DNA of 64,000 bases from Pseudotabrizicola sp051200875 (GCF_051200875.1 NZ_CP195191.1:930001-994000), one strand, 5' to 3'. Counted from the first letter of the stretch, positions 1 through 8,924 are shown. The notes: a model not told the origin generated them from the letters alone. Numbers and translations: made by a program.

Positions 1-102
1 GTCATTCGGACTTACGCCGCTTTTTGCAAGCCGATAGCCCAGTCTGTTCAGTGGAGGGTCAATCAGGGGTCTGAGTTTGGCGTCAAACAAGATTTTCTCC
101 AT
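1..102 (-). CDS. CDP-alcohol phosphatidyltransferase family protein, N-terminal part (cut by window edge)
   Basis: Only the first 34 codons are in the window, starting at an ATG at 102 on the minus strand. The N-terminus begins MEKILFDAKLRPLIDPPLNR and continues with a GVSPND turn, which looks like the start of YnjF-type CDP-alcohol phosphatidyltransferases. These are membrane enzymes that move a phosphoalcohol group in phospholipid synthesis. The catalytic motif with its aspartates lies outside the window and cannot be checked. The gene is divergent from the ynjBCD-like operon across 178 bases. In Escherichia coli ynjF also sits in the ynj cluster, so the context supports the call. The identification rests on a short stretch and should be confirmed with the missing sequence. 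Confidence 0.6.
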   Translation of the reverse strand, partial: MEKILFDAKLRPLIDPPLNRLGYRLAKSGVSPND

Positions 103-280
103 TCTTTCGCGTCACGCCAGCGCCGCTTCGTCAGCCATCGCAAAACGTTACACCTGTCACGCCAACGTGCATTTACTGAAGGCATTTTCGATTTGCGCTT
201 GAAAGCACACGGCAACGCACCATACCCCTAACCTAGCCGAACCATCGACTTCAAATGAATGACCAGCCAAGGCGAGCAGG

Positions 281-1495
281 ATGATGCAAAGAAGAGACTT
301 TATTTTCGCGGCAACCGCCGTCGTCGGCATGTCTGCCATGCCCGCATTTGCAGGCACGAAGGAATGGGAAGCCGTACTCAATGAAGCCAAGGGTCAAACA
401 GTCTATTGGCATGCTTGGGGTGGAGATGAAAAGATCAACGCCTTCATCGCTTGGGTCGGGGAGCAGGCCAAAGAACGTTACGACGTTAAACTCGAGCATG
501 TGAAACTTGCTTCAACCACAGATGCCGTCACGCGTGTCCTGACAGAGAGAGATGCAGGCATTACCAAAGGCGGGGCCGTCGATCTCATCTGGATCAATGG
601 CGAGAATTTTGCGGCTATGCGCGCAAACGATCTTTTGCACGGTCCCTTTGCCAGCAGCCTTCCGAACTGGGGTCTGGTTGATGTGACAGGAAAGCCGGCC
701 GTTGTATCTGACTTCACATTATCCACTGACGGTTTCGAAAGCCCGTGGGCTATGGCGCAGCTTGTCTTTGAGTATGACAGCAAAGTCATTGCCGAGCCGC
801 CCAAATCGCTTTCCGACCTAAAAGACTGGATCAAAGCGAACCCTGGCCGCTTCACCTATCCCCAGCCACCAGATTATCTTGGCACAACCTTCCTGAAGCA
901 AATCGCCTATGGAACAATGTCTGATCCGTCGATCTTGCAGCAACCTGTGGACGAGGCGAGCTATGCCGACGCCGTCGCTCCGATCTGGTCCTTTCTGGAC
1001 GAAGTCACCCCGTCACTTTGGCGCCAAGGCCAAGCCTACCCACAGAATGAACCCGCTCTTGGCCAGCTGCTTTCCGACGGTGAAATCCAGATCGGCTTTG
1101 CATTTAATCCCGGACGGGCGAGTGCTGAAATCGCCGCAGGAAACTTACCGGACAGCATGCGCACCTTTACCTTCGAAAGCGGAACCATTGGCAACGCCAG
1201 TTTCGTCGCAATTCCCTTCAATTCGTCGAATACCGCTGGGGCAAAGGTGATCGCCGACCTCCTGCTGTCCCCCGAAGTTCAGGCGCGGGCACAGGATCCG
1301 AACGTCCTTGGTTTTCAAACGGTATTGGACGTTGCGAACCTTCCAGAAGCCGAAAGGGTTCGCTTTGAGGCCTTGGAACTTGGAGTTGCAACTTTAAGTC
1401 CCGACCAAATTGGCCCAGCACTTCTGGAACCTCACGCAAGCTGGATGGTTCGCATAGGTCAGGATTGGGTCGAGCGTTACGGTGTGGCGCAGTAA
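281..1495 (+). CDS. ynjB: ABC transporter substrate-binding protein, YnjB family
   Basis: This is the periplasmic solute-binding component of an ABC importer. The protein (404 residues) opens with a twin-arginine type leader: RRDFIF at residues 4-9, a hydrophobic stretch, and a probable cut after AFA near residue 24. Export of the folded protein by Tat is therefore likely. The mature part has the layout of COG4134 (YnjB). A second ATG three bases downstream is equally usable, and a GCGAGCAGG stretch just before the start is a weak ribosome site. It is followed with a 14-base overlap by a fused permease and then an ATPase, which gives a complete ynjBCD set. The substrate of this family is not established, so none is proposed. 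Confidence 0.88.
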   Translation: MMQRRDFIFAATAVVGMSAMPAFAGTKEWEAVLNEAKGQTVYWHAWGGDEKINAFIAWVGEQAKERYDVKLEHVKLASTTDAVTRVLTERDAGITKGGAVDLIWINGENFAAMRANDLLHGPFASSLPNWGLVDVTGKPAVVSDFTLSTDGFESPWAMAQLVFEYDSKVIAEPPKSLSDLKDWIKANPGRFTYPQPPDYLGTTFLKQIAYGTMSDPSILQQPVDEASYADAVAPIWSFLDEVTPSLWRQGQAYPQNEPALGQLLSDGEIQIGFAFNPGRASAEIAAGNLPDSMRTFTFESGTIGNASFVAIPFNSSNTAGAKVIADLLLSPEVQARAQDPNVLGFQTVLDVANLPEAERVRFEALELGVATLSPDQIGPALLEPHASWMVRIGQDWVERYGVAQ

Positions 1496-3170
1496 GATCG
1501 TGTCAGGCGGGGTGCTTCGGCAAGCGCCGCGCCTGACACTTCTGCTTCTTTTGGGCCCGACAATCGCGGGGGTGCTGGGAACGGTCACTCCGGCGATTGC
1601 AGATGGATTCAACGGGTTGAGGGCGGCGTGGCTGTGGCCAGGCTTTTTCCAGTCCCTTTATCTATCTTTCAAAACCGGCTTGCTCTCGACACTTGTGTCA
1701 TTCGTTTTGGCCATGGTGATCGTGTCATCCCTAACCGGTAGCCGGGCCTTTTCTGTAGTTCAGCACATGCTCGCACCATTGCTGGCCGTTCCACACGCCG
1801 CGGCAGCGTTGGGGATCGCATTCCTCATCGCACCATCCGGTTGGATCGCTCGGGCGATTTCACCGTGGCTTACCGGTTGGGAACTTCCCCCAGATGCCCT
1901 TGTCATAAACGATCCCGGAGGATGGGCGCTGATAGTCGGCTTGATCGCAAAAGAGCTGCCGTTCCTCCTGCTGATGACACTGGCAGCGCTTCCTCAAACT
2001 GATGCAACACGCCGCATTCTTCAAACACAGACCCTCGGCGCAGGAAAAACCGTTTCATTTTTGGTGGCTGTTCTGCCGTCCCTCTATAAACAACTCCGCC
2101 TTCCGGTTTACGCCGTTCTGGCTTATTCGATGACTACTGTCGAAATGGCCATGATTTTGGGCCCCAATCTGCCCCCGCCTCTTTCGGTCCAGATTGTCGT
2201 TTGGATGAATGAGGCAAGTCTTGCGAACCGCGGCACAGCAGCAGGGGCAGCCTTGTTCCAGTTATTGGCCGTGATTTTGGCAATTGGCGGTTGGCGCATC
2301 AGCGAATGGGCGATCGGAGCGGGATTCAGATACTTCGTTCTACGGGGCCTCCGGGCCCGCTGGCTGGACATCCCTGGTCGCGCCCTTGGAATTGTCTTTG
2401 GATTAGGCTTTTCGGCCTTCCTCTTTCTGGGGCTTGCCGGACTCGCCGTTTGGTCCTTTGCCGTTATGTGGCCTTTCCCTCAGGCTTGGCCAAGCGATCT
2501 TTCCGCAAAGACTTGGATGCAAACAGGTGCTGTCCTGTTTGAAAGGACAAGAGACACCTTCTTGATTGCCGTTTGGTCTGCTTCCGTTGCCCTCGCCCTC
2601 GTCCTCGCCTGCCTGGAGGCAGAGCATCGCTATCAGCTTGTACCAAACCCGTTTGCTTCAGCGGTTCTTTATCTTCCACTGATAATACCGCAGATTGGGT
2701 TTCTCCCCGGTTTACAGCTCTTTGCTCTCTGGTTCGGCTTGGACGGAACGCGGGTCGCGGTTGCGGCAGTCCATTTGATCTTTGTCTTGCCATATGTCTA
2801 TCTTTCGCTTTCAGGCCCCTTCCGAAGTGTCGACCCAAGGCTGGGGCTAGTTGCAGCCAGCCTAGGAGCAACTCCGCGGAGAGCCTTCTGGGCAATTCGC
2901 CTCCCAGTCCTTCTTCGCCCGATCCTAACAGCATTCGCGGTGGGGCTTGCTGTCTCTATTGGCCAGTACCTACCGACGTTGCTGACCGGAGGCGGTCGCG
3001 TTGTAACTCTGACCACGGAAGCTGTGGCTTTGTCTTCAGGTGGGAACAGACGCATCATCGGCGCGTATGGACTAGCTCAATCTCTGTTGCCAGTCTTGGG
3101 CTTTGCCTTGGCTCTGATCATCCCCAATCTCGTGTTCCGAAATCGCCGTGACCTCCAAACAAAGACATGA
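1482..3170 (+). CDS. ynjC: ABC transporter permease, YnjC family (two fused permease halves)
   Basis: This is the membrane channel subunit of the importer. At 562 residues it carries two binding-protein-dependent transport domains in one chain, with about twelve membrane segments and a join near residues 280-300. An EAA-type cytoplasmic loop, where the ATPase docks, can be seen in each half: around residues 170-200 (TLGAGKTVSF) and around residues 452-478 (SLGATPRRAFWAIRLP). The fusion is normal for YnjC, and a single polypeptide can form the whole channel. The chosen ATG overlaps the end of ynjB by 14 bases, consistent with translational coupling. The ATPase gene starts four bases before this stop. 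Confidence 0.88.
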   Translation: MWRSKIVSGGVLRQAPRLTLLLLLGPTIAGVLGTVTPAIADGFNGLRAAWLWPGFFQSLYLSFKTGLLSTLVSFVLAMVIVSSLTGSRAFSVVQHMLAPLLAVPHAAAALGIAFLIAPSGWIARAISPWLTGWELPPDALVINDPGGWALIVGLIAKELPFLLLMTLAALPQTDATRRILQTQTLGAGKTVSFLVAVLPSLYKQLRLPVYAVLAYSMTTVEMAMILGPNLPPPLSVQIVVWMNEASLANRGTAAGAALFQLLAVILAIGGWRISEWAIGAGFRYFVLRGLRARWLDIPGRALGIVFGLGFSAFLFLGLAGLAVWSFAVMWPFPQAWPSDLSAKTWMQTGAVLFERTRDTFLIAVWSASVALALVLACLEAEHRYQLVPNPFASAVLYLPLIIPQIGFLPGLQLFALWFGLDGTRVAVAAVHLIFVLPYVYLSLSGPFRSVDPRLGLVAASLGATPRRAFWAIRLPVLLRPILTAFAVGLAVSIGQYLPTLLTGGGRVVTLTTEAVALSSGGNRRIIGAYGLAQSLLPVLGFALALIIPNLVFRNRRDLQTKT

Positions 3171-3820
3171 ACAGAATGCTCACGCTTGAAAAACTGCAAG
3201 TGTCGAACTCCAACGGCCTGTTGGTTGACCTGAACGTCATGATTAACCCTGGCGAGACGCTATCTATCATGGGGCCATCGGGCTCGGGGAAATCGACCGC
3301 ACTCTACGCGCTGCTTGGCGCCCTGCCCGCTGGATTCAAGGCCAGTGGACGCGTTCTTCTTAACGTCCAAGATGTCAGCCGGCTGCCCCCTCATCGGCGC
3401 AAGATCGGATTGCTGTTTCAAGACGACGTCCTCTTTCCGCACCTTTCTGTCGGCGGGAACCTAGCGTTCGCCATTCCACCGCGACTTGAGGGACGGGAAC
3501 TTCGATCAGCAGCCGTGTCAGCGGCCTTGGCACAGGCTGGGCTTGAGGGTTTCGAGGACCGGGACCCCGCGACGCTATCTGGTGGACAAAGAGCCCGCGT
3601 CGCCCTGATGAGGGCGCTGCTTGCTGAACCTGCCGCACTGTTACTGGATGAGCCATTTTCCCGCTTGGATCGTGAAATGCGCAACCAAATACGGGGCTTC
3701 GTCTTCGAGACGATACGTACCCGGAATATCCCCTCAATCTTGGTCACGCATGACCATGAGGATGCAATAGCGGCAGGCGGGAAGATCATTTCTCCGCTTG
3801 GAGAGACCCTCAGCCCCTAA
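3167..3820 (+). CDS. ynjD: ABC transporter ATP-binding protein, YnjD family
   Basis: This is the ATPase that powers the YnjBC importer on the cytoplasmic face of the membrane. The 217-residue chain is one ABC domain: Walker A GPSGSGKST near residues 36-44, a Q-loop in LLFQDDVLFPH, the signature LSGGQRARV near 138, Walker B ALLLDEPF near 157 and the switch histidine in VTHDHEDA near 193. All catalytic residues are present. It overlaps ynjC by four bases (ATGA), so the three genes form one transcription unit. There is no C-terminal regulatory domain. The stop overlaps the stop of the convergent histidine kinase gene, and no terminator is visible between them. Confidence 0.9.
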   Translation: MNRMLTLEKLQVSNSNGLLVDLNVMINPGETLSIMGPSGSGKSTALYALLGALPAGFKASGRVLLNVQDVSRLPPHRRKIGLLFQDDVLFPHLSVGGNLAFAIPPRLEGRELRSAAVSAALAQAGLEGFEDRDPATLSGGQRARVALMRALLAEPAALLLDEPFSRLDREMRNQIRGFVFETIRTRNIPSILVTHDHEDAIAAGGKIISPLGETLSP

Positions 3821-5139
3821 CGTGCCAGACGCAGCTCGGCTCTCAAACCACCCAAAGCTTCGCTCTTCCCCAGGACAAGGCTTCCGCCGTGGCTCCGCGC
3901 TATATCAGCCACGATTGCCAGTCCCAATCCTGCTCCACCCCGGCGATCCATGTTTCGTGAATCGTCTAGCCGCGCAAAAGGGGTCACTGCTCGCTCCCTT
4001 TGCGCATCTGGAATGCCCGGACCATCATCTTCGACAATAAAGCGTATCTGCTTTTCTGTGGACTTTAGACCCAAGGTCACAGTCTTTCCGTGTCGGCAAG
4101 CATTTCCCACAAGGTTTTCAAGAGCGCGAGCGACGGCTTGCGGTCGTAATCGCACCTCTTTCGGCGCCGAGATTTCCGGTTCCAGATCGACCCTCAGTCC
4201 TGCCCGAGTCGCATTTTCGACGACTCGATGAAGCAAGGCCAGCGGATCCGTCCCAACCGGCTCTTCCATCGCATCGCCCCTTGCAAAGGCAAGGAACTCG
4301 TCAACCATCCGTTCCATCTCGGATACGTCGTTCATCAACGCGTCGACGTCGTCGTCGGGTGGCAGCAAAGACAAACCAAGACGCAGCCGTGTAAGAGGAG
4401 TCCTCAAATCATGGCTTATCCCGGAAAGCATCATCGTTCGCGTTTCGATGGCGCGCTCGATCTTCGCACGCATGTCCAAAAAGGCCGCACCAGCCGCCCT
4501 TACTTCCGTCGCCCCCCTTGGCCGGTAACTTACGACATCACCCTTGCCGAAAGCCTCGGCCGCGACGGCAAGACGGGCAATTGGGCGCAACTGGTTGCGT
4601 AGAAAGACATAGGCGATGAATGTCATCAGAATAGACGCCAAACCCATGATGACCAGCAACTGATGGGGGTTTGACGCTGAAATTCGCGGCCGCGGGATGA
4701 TCAGCTCAATTGGACCTTTGGCACTTTCCAAGGTCAAGATAACCCCGCCGCGCATGGACGAGAGGTCAATCACATAGATCCCCGTCAATCCCGCCCGTAG
4801 CGTGTCGAACACAACCCCTGCAGTCAGGTCATCCCAGTCTGACCTGTCTGACGCCGCCAGATCTCGCTCGGTAAGGGCCAGTTGCATCCCAAAAGCGTCA
4901 GCCGTCTCAGAGGCCTGAGAAAATGCCCGATCTACATTCGTTTCGTCCGCAAGCTCTTGCCGGATCAATTGGATTTCGTAGATCACCCCCCGCGAAAGCT
5001 GACGAGTCACACCTTCAAAATGCCGTTGAATGAAAGCAATGGACACGATCAATTGGATCGTGACGATGGGCAGGACAAGAATAAGCGCCGCTCGACCGTA
5101 AAGGCTGCGCGGCAGACCGGGTTTGAAGGACAGACGCAT
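3817..5139 (-). CDS. Sensor histidine kinase (EnvZ-like), no partner regulator nearby
   Basis: This is a membrane sensor kinase of 440 residues. The order is: first membrane helix near residues 13-35, a periplasmic segment of about 120 residues, a second helix near 160-180, a HAMP linker, a HisKA domain with the phospho-accepting histidine in SGISHDLRTPL (about residue 242), and an ATPase domain with N-box LVGNACRHG, G1 box VEDDGPGIP and G2 box GGAGLGLAIV. All kinase motifs are intact. Kinases of this shape usually follow an OmpR-type response regulator gene in the same operon, but here the upstream neighbour is a divergent hydrolase gene and no regulator lies within several kilobases. The signal and target are unknown. 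Confidence 0.88.
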   Translation of the reverse strand: MRLSFKPGLPRSLYGRAALILVLPIVTIQLIVSIAFIQRHFEGVTRQLSRGVIYEIQLIRQELADETNVDRAFSQASETADAFGMQLALTERDLAASDRSDWDDLTAGVVFDTLRAGLTGIYVIDLSSMRGGVILTLESAKGPIELIIPRPRISASNPHQLLVIMGLASILMTFIAYVFLRNQLRPIARLAVAAEAFGKGDVVSYRPRGATEVRAAGAAFLDMRAKIERAIETRTMMLSGISHDLRTPLTRLRLGLSLLPPDDDVDALMNDVSEMERMVDEFLAFARGDAMEEPVGTDPLALLHRVVENATRAGLRVDLEPEISAPKEVRLRPQAVARALENLVGNACRHGKTVTLGLKSTEKQIRFIVEDDGPGIPDAQRERAVTPFARLDDSRNMDRRGGAGLGLAIVADIARSHGGSLVLGKSEALGGLRAELRLAR

Positions 5140-5181
5140 GGTGCGAGGCTAGCGCCAGACAGGACAGAAGGAAAGCGCGCG

Positions 5182-6084
5182 ATGGAGACCGGAAGCTTTG
5201 AAGAGGTCGCAGCCGGCGTCCGGCGATTGGTGGCCCCGAATCCGTCGCCCATGACAGGCTATGGCACGAACAGCTATGTCATCGGTGCTTCTGGAAACTT
5301 GCTTGTTGTCGACCCCGGCCCAGCCATCGCCGGCCACATGGACGCTCTCTTATCCCTGCATTCTGCCAAAAGCAGGATAGCGGCGATTGTCGTAACCCAT
5401 GCCCACTTAGACCATTCTCAGGCAGCACCCATGATTTCGCGGCAGACCGGGGCACCCACTCTTGCCTTAGGCGCAGCCGGCGAAGCGCGCTCTGAACTCA
5501 TGAGAGCCCTCGCTCAGCAGGGATTGAGCCATGGCGGTGAAGGAATCGACCGCAACTTTCGCCCCGACGAACGGCTGGTCGCTGGTCAAATTCTCTCAGG
5601 TGATTGGGGAGAGTTGGAAGTGATGCACACGCCCGGACATATGGCCGAACACATATGCCTGCGTTTTGGCGACATCCTCTTCTCGGGCGACCACGCCATG
5701 GGGTGGTCCACCAGCTTGGTTTCGCCCCCTGATGGCGACATGGGCAGCTATCTCGCTTCACTCCGCGCGCTCTTGCTGCGCGACTGGCAGTTGATGCTGC
5801 CCGGACACGGCAACGCTGTGCGGCATGTCTCACAACGACTGGAAGAACTTTTGGAGCATCGCTTGGAAAGAGAACAACAGATTGCACGGGCCCTATCTCA
5901 CGCGCCCGCAGACTGCGCGACACTTGCAAAGCGTATATATACGGAAACCCCGGCAGCGCTCCTGCCTGCAGCCGCACGCAACATTCTTGCGCATCTCATT
6001 GATCTTTATAGTAGAAATGTCGTTTCTTGCAGCGGCACCATCACCAACAACACGGTTTTTTCACTTCAGACCCAAGAACCGTGA
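5182..6084 (+). CDS. Metallo-beta-lactamase fold hydrolase (LACTB2/glyoxalase II-like)
   Basis: A two-metal hydrolase of the metallo-beta-lactamase superfamily, 300 residues. Metal ligands are visible: THAHLDHS with H73, H75, D77 and H78, HTPGH with H153, the bridging aspartate in GDHAMG near D170, and a late GHG histidine. The C-terminal part, about residues 215-275, matches the small winged-helix domain that follows the fold in LACTB2-like proteins. The frame is open further upstream, but I place the start at 5182: AAGGAAAG lies just ahead of this ATG and the longer version would overlap the divergent kinase gene. The substrate cannot be read from sequence; thioester or nucleic-acid phosphodiester hydrolysis are both known in the family. 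Confidence 0.85.
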   Translation: METGSFEEVAAGVRRLVAPNPSPMTGYGTNSYVIGASGNLLVVDPGPAIAGHMDALLSLHSAKSRIAAIVVTHAHLDHSQAAPMISRQTGAPTLALGAAGEARSELMRALAQQGLSHGGEGIDRNFRPDERLVAGQILSGDWGELEVMHTPGHMAEHICLRFGDILFSGDHAMGWSTSLVSPPDGDMGSYLASLRALLLRDWQLMLPGHGNAVRHVSQRLEELLEHRLEREQQIARALSHAPADCATLAKRIYTETPAALLPAAARNILAHLIDLYSRNVVSCSGTITNNTVFSLQTQEP

Positions 6085-6142
6085 TTTTTCCCATCCACCC
6101 CCCTTTACGCCCCCGATTCAGCTTGCTATACGGCCCACGTGT

Positions 6143-6217
6143 TCCGGCGTAGCTCAGCGGTAGAGCAGTTGACTGTTAATCAATTGGTCGTAGGTTCGAT
6201 CCCTACCGCCGGAGCCA
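6143..6217 (+). tRNA. tRNA-Asn (anticodon GTT)
   Basis: A complete cloverleaf of 75 bases including an encoded CCA end. The acceptor arm pairs TCCGGCG (6143-6149) with CGCCGGA (6207-6213), the D-arm contains AGCTCAGCGGTAGAGC, the anticodon loop reads CTGTTAA with GTT as anticodon, and the T-arm has GGTTCGATCC. The discriminator is G. Asparagine tRNA in alphaproteobacteria has this form. A rho-independent terminator follows about 25 bases later. Confidence 0.97.
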
Positions 6218-6242
6218 AAAATCCCTGAGATTGTGGCATGTT

Positions 6243-6270
6243 AAAGATCCCATATGGGGATCTTTTGCTT
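6243..6270 (+). terminator. Rho-independent terminator after tRNA-Asn
   Basis: A hairpin with stem AAAGATCCC against GGGGATCTTT and a short AT-rich loop is followed by a T-rich run (TTTTGCTTTTC). It lies 25 bases downstream of the tRNA and would end its transcript. Confidence 0.8.
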
Positions 6271-6755
6271 TTCATACCAAAGAATTGTTAAAACCACCTA
6301 TTGCTTTGCGGCAGGGCGCGCCTGCTGAGGCTTGATACTTCAGATTACGAATGGACGATGGCGCCAATCTGCCGAAGTAACGACGTTTGAGTCCGTTGAG
6401 GACTTTGATCCCGAAACTCGTCGCGCTCTAATCCTCTCAACAATACCAAGAGTGTGACTGCCAACAACGTTCCCGAATAGATAGAAAATCCAAGGCTGTC
6501 TCAACTGCTTGTCCACCAAGATGAGGCGCCTGTACTTCCGAAGATCCAGATTGGGGAAGGTGCCGCCTCCAGCACCATCTTCCTAGGACAGCAACCAATT
6601 GAACGAAAACTTGGTTTGCTGGGCCGGCCACCCGGTTGGATGGCCTGCTTGGTGCTTGGTTAATCGAAAACTTGGCAGAGCATGGAGATTATGGGGAGAA
6701 GATAAGGCCACCAACCGCTGCCCCCTTCAGGCAAGACAACGGAAACTGCTTACCC
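6271..6755. other. Non-coding or decayed stretch downstream of tRNA-Asn
   Basis: About 485 bases without a convincing gene. All six frames are broken by stops, and the short open stretches have no recognisable family features. One plus-strand frame around 6490-6660 reads like eroded protein sequence, but it contains stops and I could not assign it. No transposon ends, direct repeats or copies of the tRNA 3' end were found by eye. The position just after a tRNA gene would fit a decayed insertion, but nothing in the sequence proves it. Confidence 0.4.
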
Positions 6756-7103
6756 TCAGTTTACAGACGGGCGCAGACCTGTGTCTTGCAGAGTAACAAA
6801 GGTCGATCGGCCATGCATCGTGATTTCTGTCACGACCATAGATCGCAGCCCCTGACCTGCGCCCCCGCCACGCAACTCAACTGCATTCTCGGCACTGAAC
6901 GTCGCATCCAAGAGCGAAAGAAAGGCGCTACCGTTAACGTTGGCAACGATACCACCTTCAATCCATTCAACAGATTGCGGAACCACCCGTCTCGTCCCGA
7001 CAATCAATTCCATCGGCGTATCCACAATAGGGCATCCTCTGTCAGCTTCGGTCTGATCGCGGAAATCATCCCCGCCAACCACCCAATCGGGATGACCGGC
7101 CAA
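6756..7103 (-). CDS. Hypothetical protein, doubtful
   Basis: An open frame of 115 codons on the same strand as modABC. The only available start is a TTG at 7103, because an in-frame stop lies ten codons further upstream, and there is no good ribosome site. The composition looks protein-like in the middle (MELIVGTRRVVPQSVEWIEG), but I do not recognise a domain. It may be the remnant of a longer gene, since it lies in a stretch of poorly coding DNA between tRNA-Asn and the mod operon. It could also be chance. Confidence 0.25.
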   Translation of the reverse strand: MAGHPDWVVGGDDFRDQTEADRGCPIVDTPMELIVGTRRVVPQSVEWIEGGIVANVNGSAFLSLLDATFSAENAVELRGGGAGQGLRSMVVTEITMHGRSTFVTLQDTGLRPSVN

Positions 7104-7164
7104 ATCCGATTCTTCAAACGATTCGGCATGTTATCCCCAGATATTCAAGTAAACTGTGGATAGA

Positions 7165-8250
7165 TCAGTCAGACTGAACAGGCGCGGCATTCCCCCGCGC
7201 GACTGACATGGTTTTGAGAATGACATGGACCTGGTCGTCCTTTGCCAAGGACAGTTGGTCCACTGCCCGGCGCGTAATCCGGGCCAGAACCTCATCTTCG
7301 CCAATTGCGATATGAACCATGACCCCGGGGCCAACTCCGGGCATGATCTTCGATACACGCCCTGACAGAATATTTTGTGCCGACAGGCCCAAGGGCAGTT
7401 CCTTCGATAGGATCACGTCGTGAGCCATGATCCGAACACGCAACCATGCGCCCGGCTCGGCATCGACCCTCGGCAAGTAAAGTGGCCCGGTCGCGGCCTG
7501 CAGATGGCTGAGGCCGTCAGGCAAATGGGCGACGACCCGCGCGCGCAACATCGCCGCCGCCTCGCGCAGGCCCATGACGCGCAACGCCTCGGTATCGGCC
7601 ATGACTTCGGCCGTGGTTCCGGTCTTCACCGTCTTTCCACGATCAATGACCAGCATCCGGTCTGCAAGAAGCTGCGCCTCATGCACATCGTGAGTAACCA
7701 GCACGACTGGCATATGAAGATGGGCCCGCAGCGCGATGATTTCTGCGTAGAGTGTTTCTCTGGTCGCCCGGTCCACAGCCGAAAACGGTTCATCCAGCAA
7801 TAGCACGTTCGGCTTCCGGGCTAAGGCGCGGGCCATTGCGACGCGCTGCTGCTGCCCGCCAGATAATTCCGCTGGCCGTCGACCGCCCAGCCCCGCAAGC
7901 TTGACCATGTCCAAAAGCCGCTCTGCCTCTGCACGATCGGGGACTGGAAGCGCTAAGGCCACGTTCTCCAGCGCCGTCATGTGGGGAAACAAGGCGTACG
8001 ACTGGAAAACCACTCCGACTTTCCGCAGATGCGTGGGACGAAAGACATTTTTACCGGTATCCAGCCAAACCTCACCGTCAACGCTGATCCGCCCCTCTTG
8101 CGGATGTGTCAGTCCGGCAATCATCCTAATTAGCGTAGATTTTCCGGCACCAGAGGGGCCAATCACGGCCAAAAGCTGACCGGACTCAAGGCGAAAAGCC
8201 ACATCCAGGCAGACGGGATGTTGCGCCTTAACCCAGACATCCAGCGTCAT
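7165..8250 (-). CDS. modC: Molybdate ABC transporter ATP-binding protein ModC
   Basis: The ATPase of the molybdate importer, 361 residues. The N-terminal ABC domain has Walker A GPSGAGKST at residues 31-39, Q-loop FQSYALFPHM, signature LSGGQQQRV, Walker B LLLDEPFSA and switch region VTHDVHEA. The C-terminal part, about residues 285-350, is a TOBE/Mop domain with the VSKIMPGVGPGVMVHIAIG segment that in ModC binds oxyanion and senses molybdate. It is the last gene of modABC and overlaps modB by four bases. Just past the stop, 7131-7163 can form a weak hairpin, but there is no clear T-run. Confidence 0.95.
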   Translation of the reverse strand: MTLDVWVKAQHPVCLDVAFRLESGQLLAVIGPSGAGKSTLIRMIAGLTHPQEGRISVDGEVWLDTGKNVFRPTHLRKVGVVFQSYALFPHMTALENVALALPVPDRAEAERLLDMVKLAGLGGRRPAELSGGQQQRVAMARALARKPNVLLLDEPFSAVDRATRETLYAEIIALRAHLHMPVVLVTHDVHEAQLLADRMLVIDRGKTVKTGTTAEVMADTEALRVMGLREAAAMLRARVVAHLPDGLSHLQAATGPLYLPRVDAEPGAWLRVRIMAHDVILSKELPLGLSAQNILSGRVSKIMPGVGPGVMVHIAIGEDEVLARITRRAVDQLSLAKDDQVHVILKTMSVARGNAAPVQSD

Positions 8251-8924
8251 TGCGACAGCCTCCGCCCAATTCGGGCCGATAGAGCGACCGTCAAAACAAT
8301 GGTGGTCAGTGACAGCACCACGAGAAAGGCCGACATCGACGCCGCTGAGCGTTCATCAAAAGCCTGTACGCGGTCATAGATAGAGATTGCGATGGTCTTC
8401 GTCTCTCCCGGGATCGACCCACCGACCATCAGAACCACACCAAATTCACCTAGCGTGTGAGCAAAGGTCAGCACCATCGCGGTCAGGACGCCCGGCCAAG
8501 CCATCGGAAGGTCGATCTTCCATAGCCGCCGCCACGGCGACAGCCCGCAACATAAAGCGGCCTCTCGCACCTCGCGCGGCACCGCCTCAAAGCCACGTTG
8601 CGCAGGCTGGATGGCGAAGGGTAGATTGACCAGAACCGAGGCGAGGACCAAGCCTTCAAAGCTGAAGGCAAGCGTGTGACCAAAAAGACCTTGCCAGATC
8701 TCGCCCAACACTGAGCCGCGCCCAAAAGACGTGAGCAGGTAGAAACCAAGCACTGTCGGGGGCAGAACCAACGGTAACATTACCATCGCTTCGATCACGG
8801 CTTTTCCTTGAAACCGATGATAAGCAAGGAACCGACCGGCAAAGATTGAAACAGGCAGCAGAAGCGCCACTGTCCAAGCGGCAAGCCAAAGCGAAAGGGA
8901 CAGGGCTTGCCAGTCCATCCTCAC
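8247..8924 (-). CDS. modB: Molybdate ABC transporter permease ModB
   Basis: The inner membrane channel of the molybdate importer, 225 residues, the usual length. It has about five or six hydrophobic segments and the EAA loop that docks ModC near the middle (EAALCCGLSPWRRLWKIDLP). The conserved segment AHTLGEFGVVLMVGGSIPGET is typical of ModB and related sulfate permeases. It overlaps modA upstream and modC downstream by four bases each, so the three genes are translated as a coupled operon. Confidence 0.95.
   Translation of the reverse strand: MRMDWQALSLSLWLAAWTVALLLPVSIFAGRFLAYHRFQGKAVIEAMVMLPLVLPPTVLGFYLLTSFGRGSVLGEIWQGLFGHTLAFSFEGLVLASVLVNLPFAIQPAQRGFEAVPREVREAALCCGLSPWRRLWKIDLPMAWPGVLTAMVLTFAHTLGEFGVVLMVGGSIPGETKTIAISIYDRVQAFDERSAASMSAFLVVLSLTTIVLTVALSARIGRRLSQ

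Noticed and set aside
103..280. TPP riboswitch upstream of the ynjBCD operon
   Set aside because: I looked for the conserved CUGAGA and pyrimidine-sensing elements and did not find them.
7131..7163. DnaA-box pair just past modC
   Set aside because: TTATCCCCA and TGTGGATAG face each other with a 15-base gap and also form an ordinary inverted repeat. A weak hairpin after modC explains this equally well, and there is no origin-like context.
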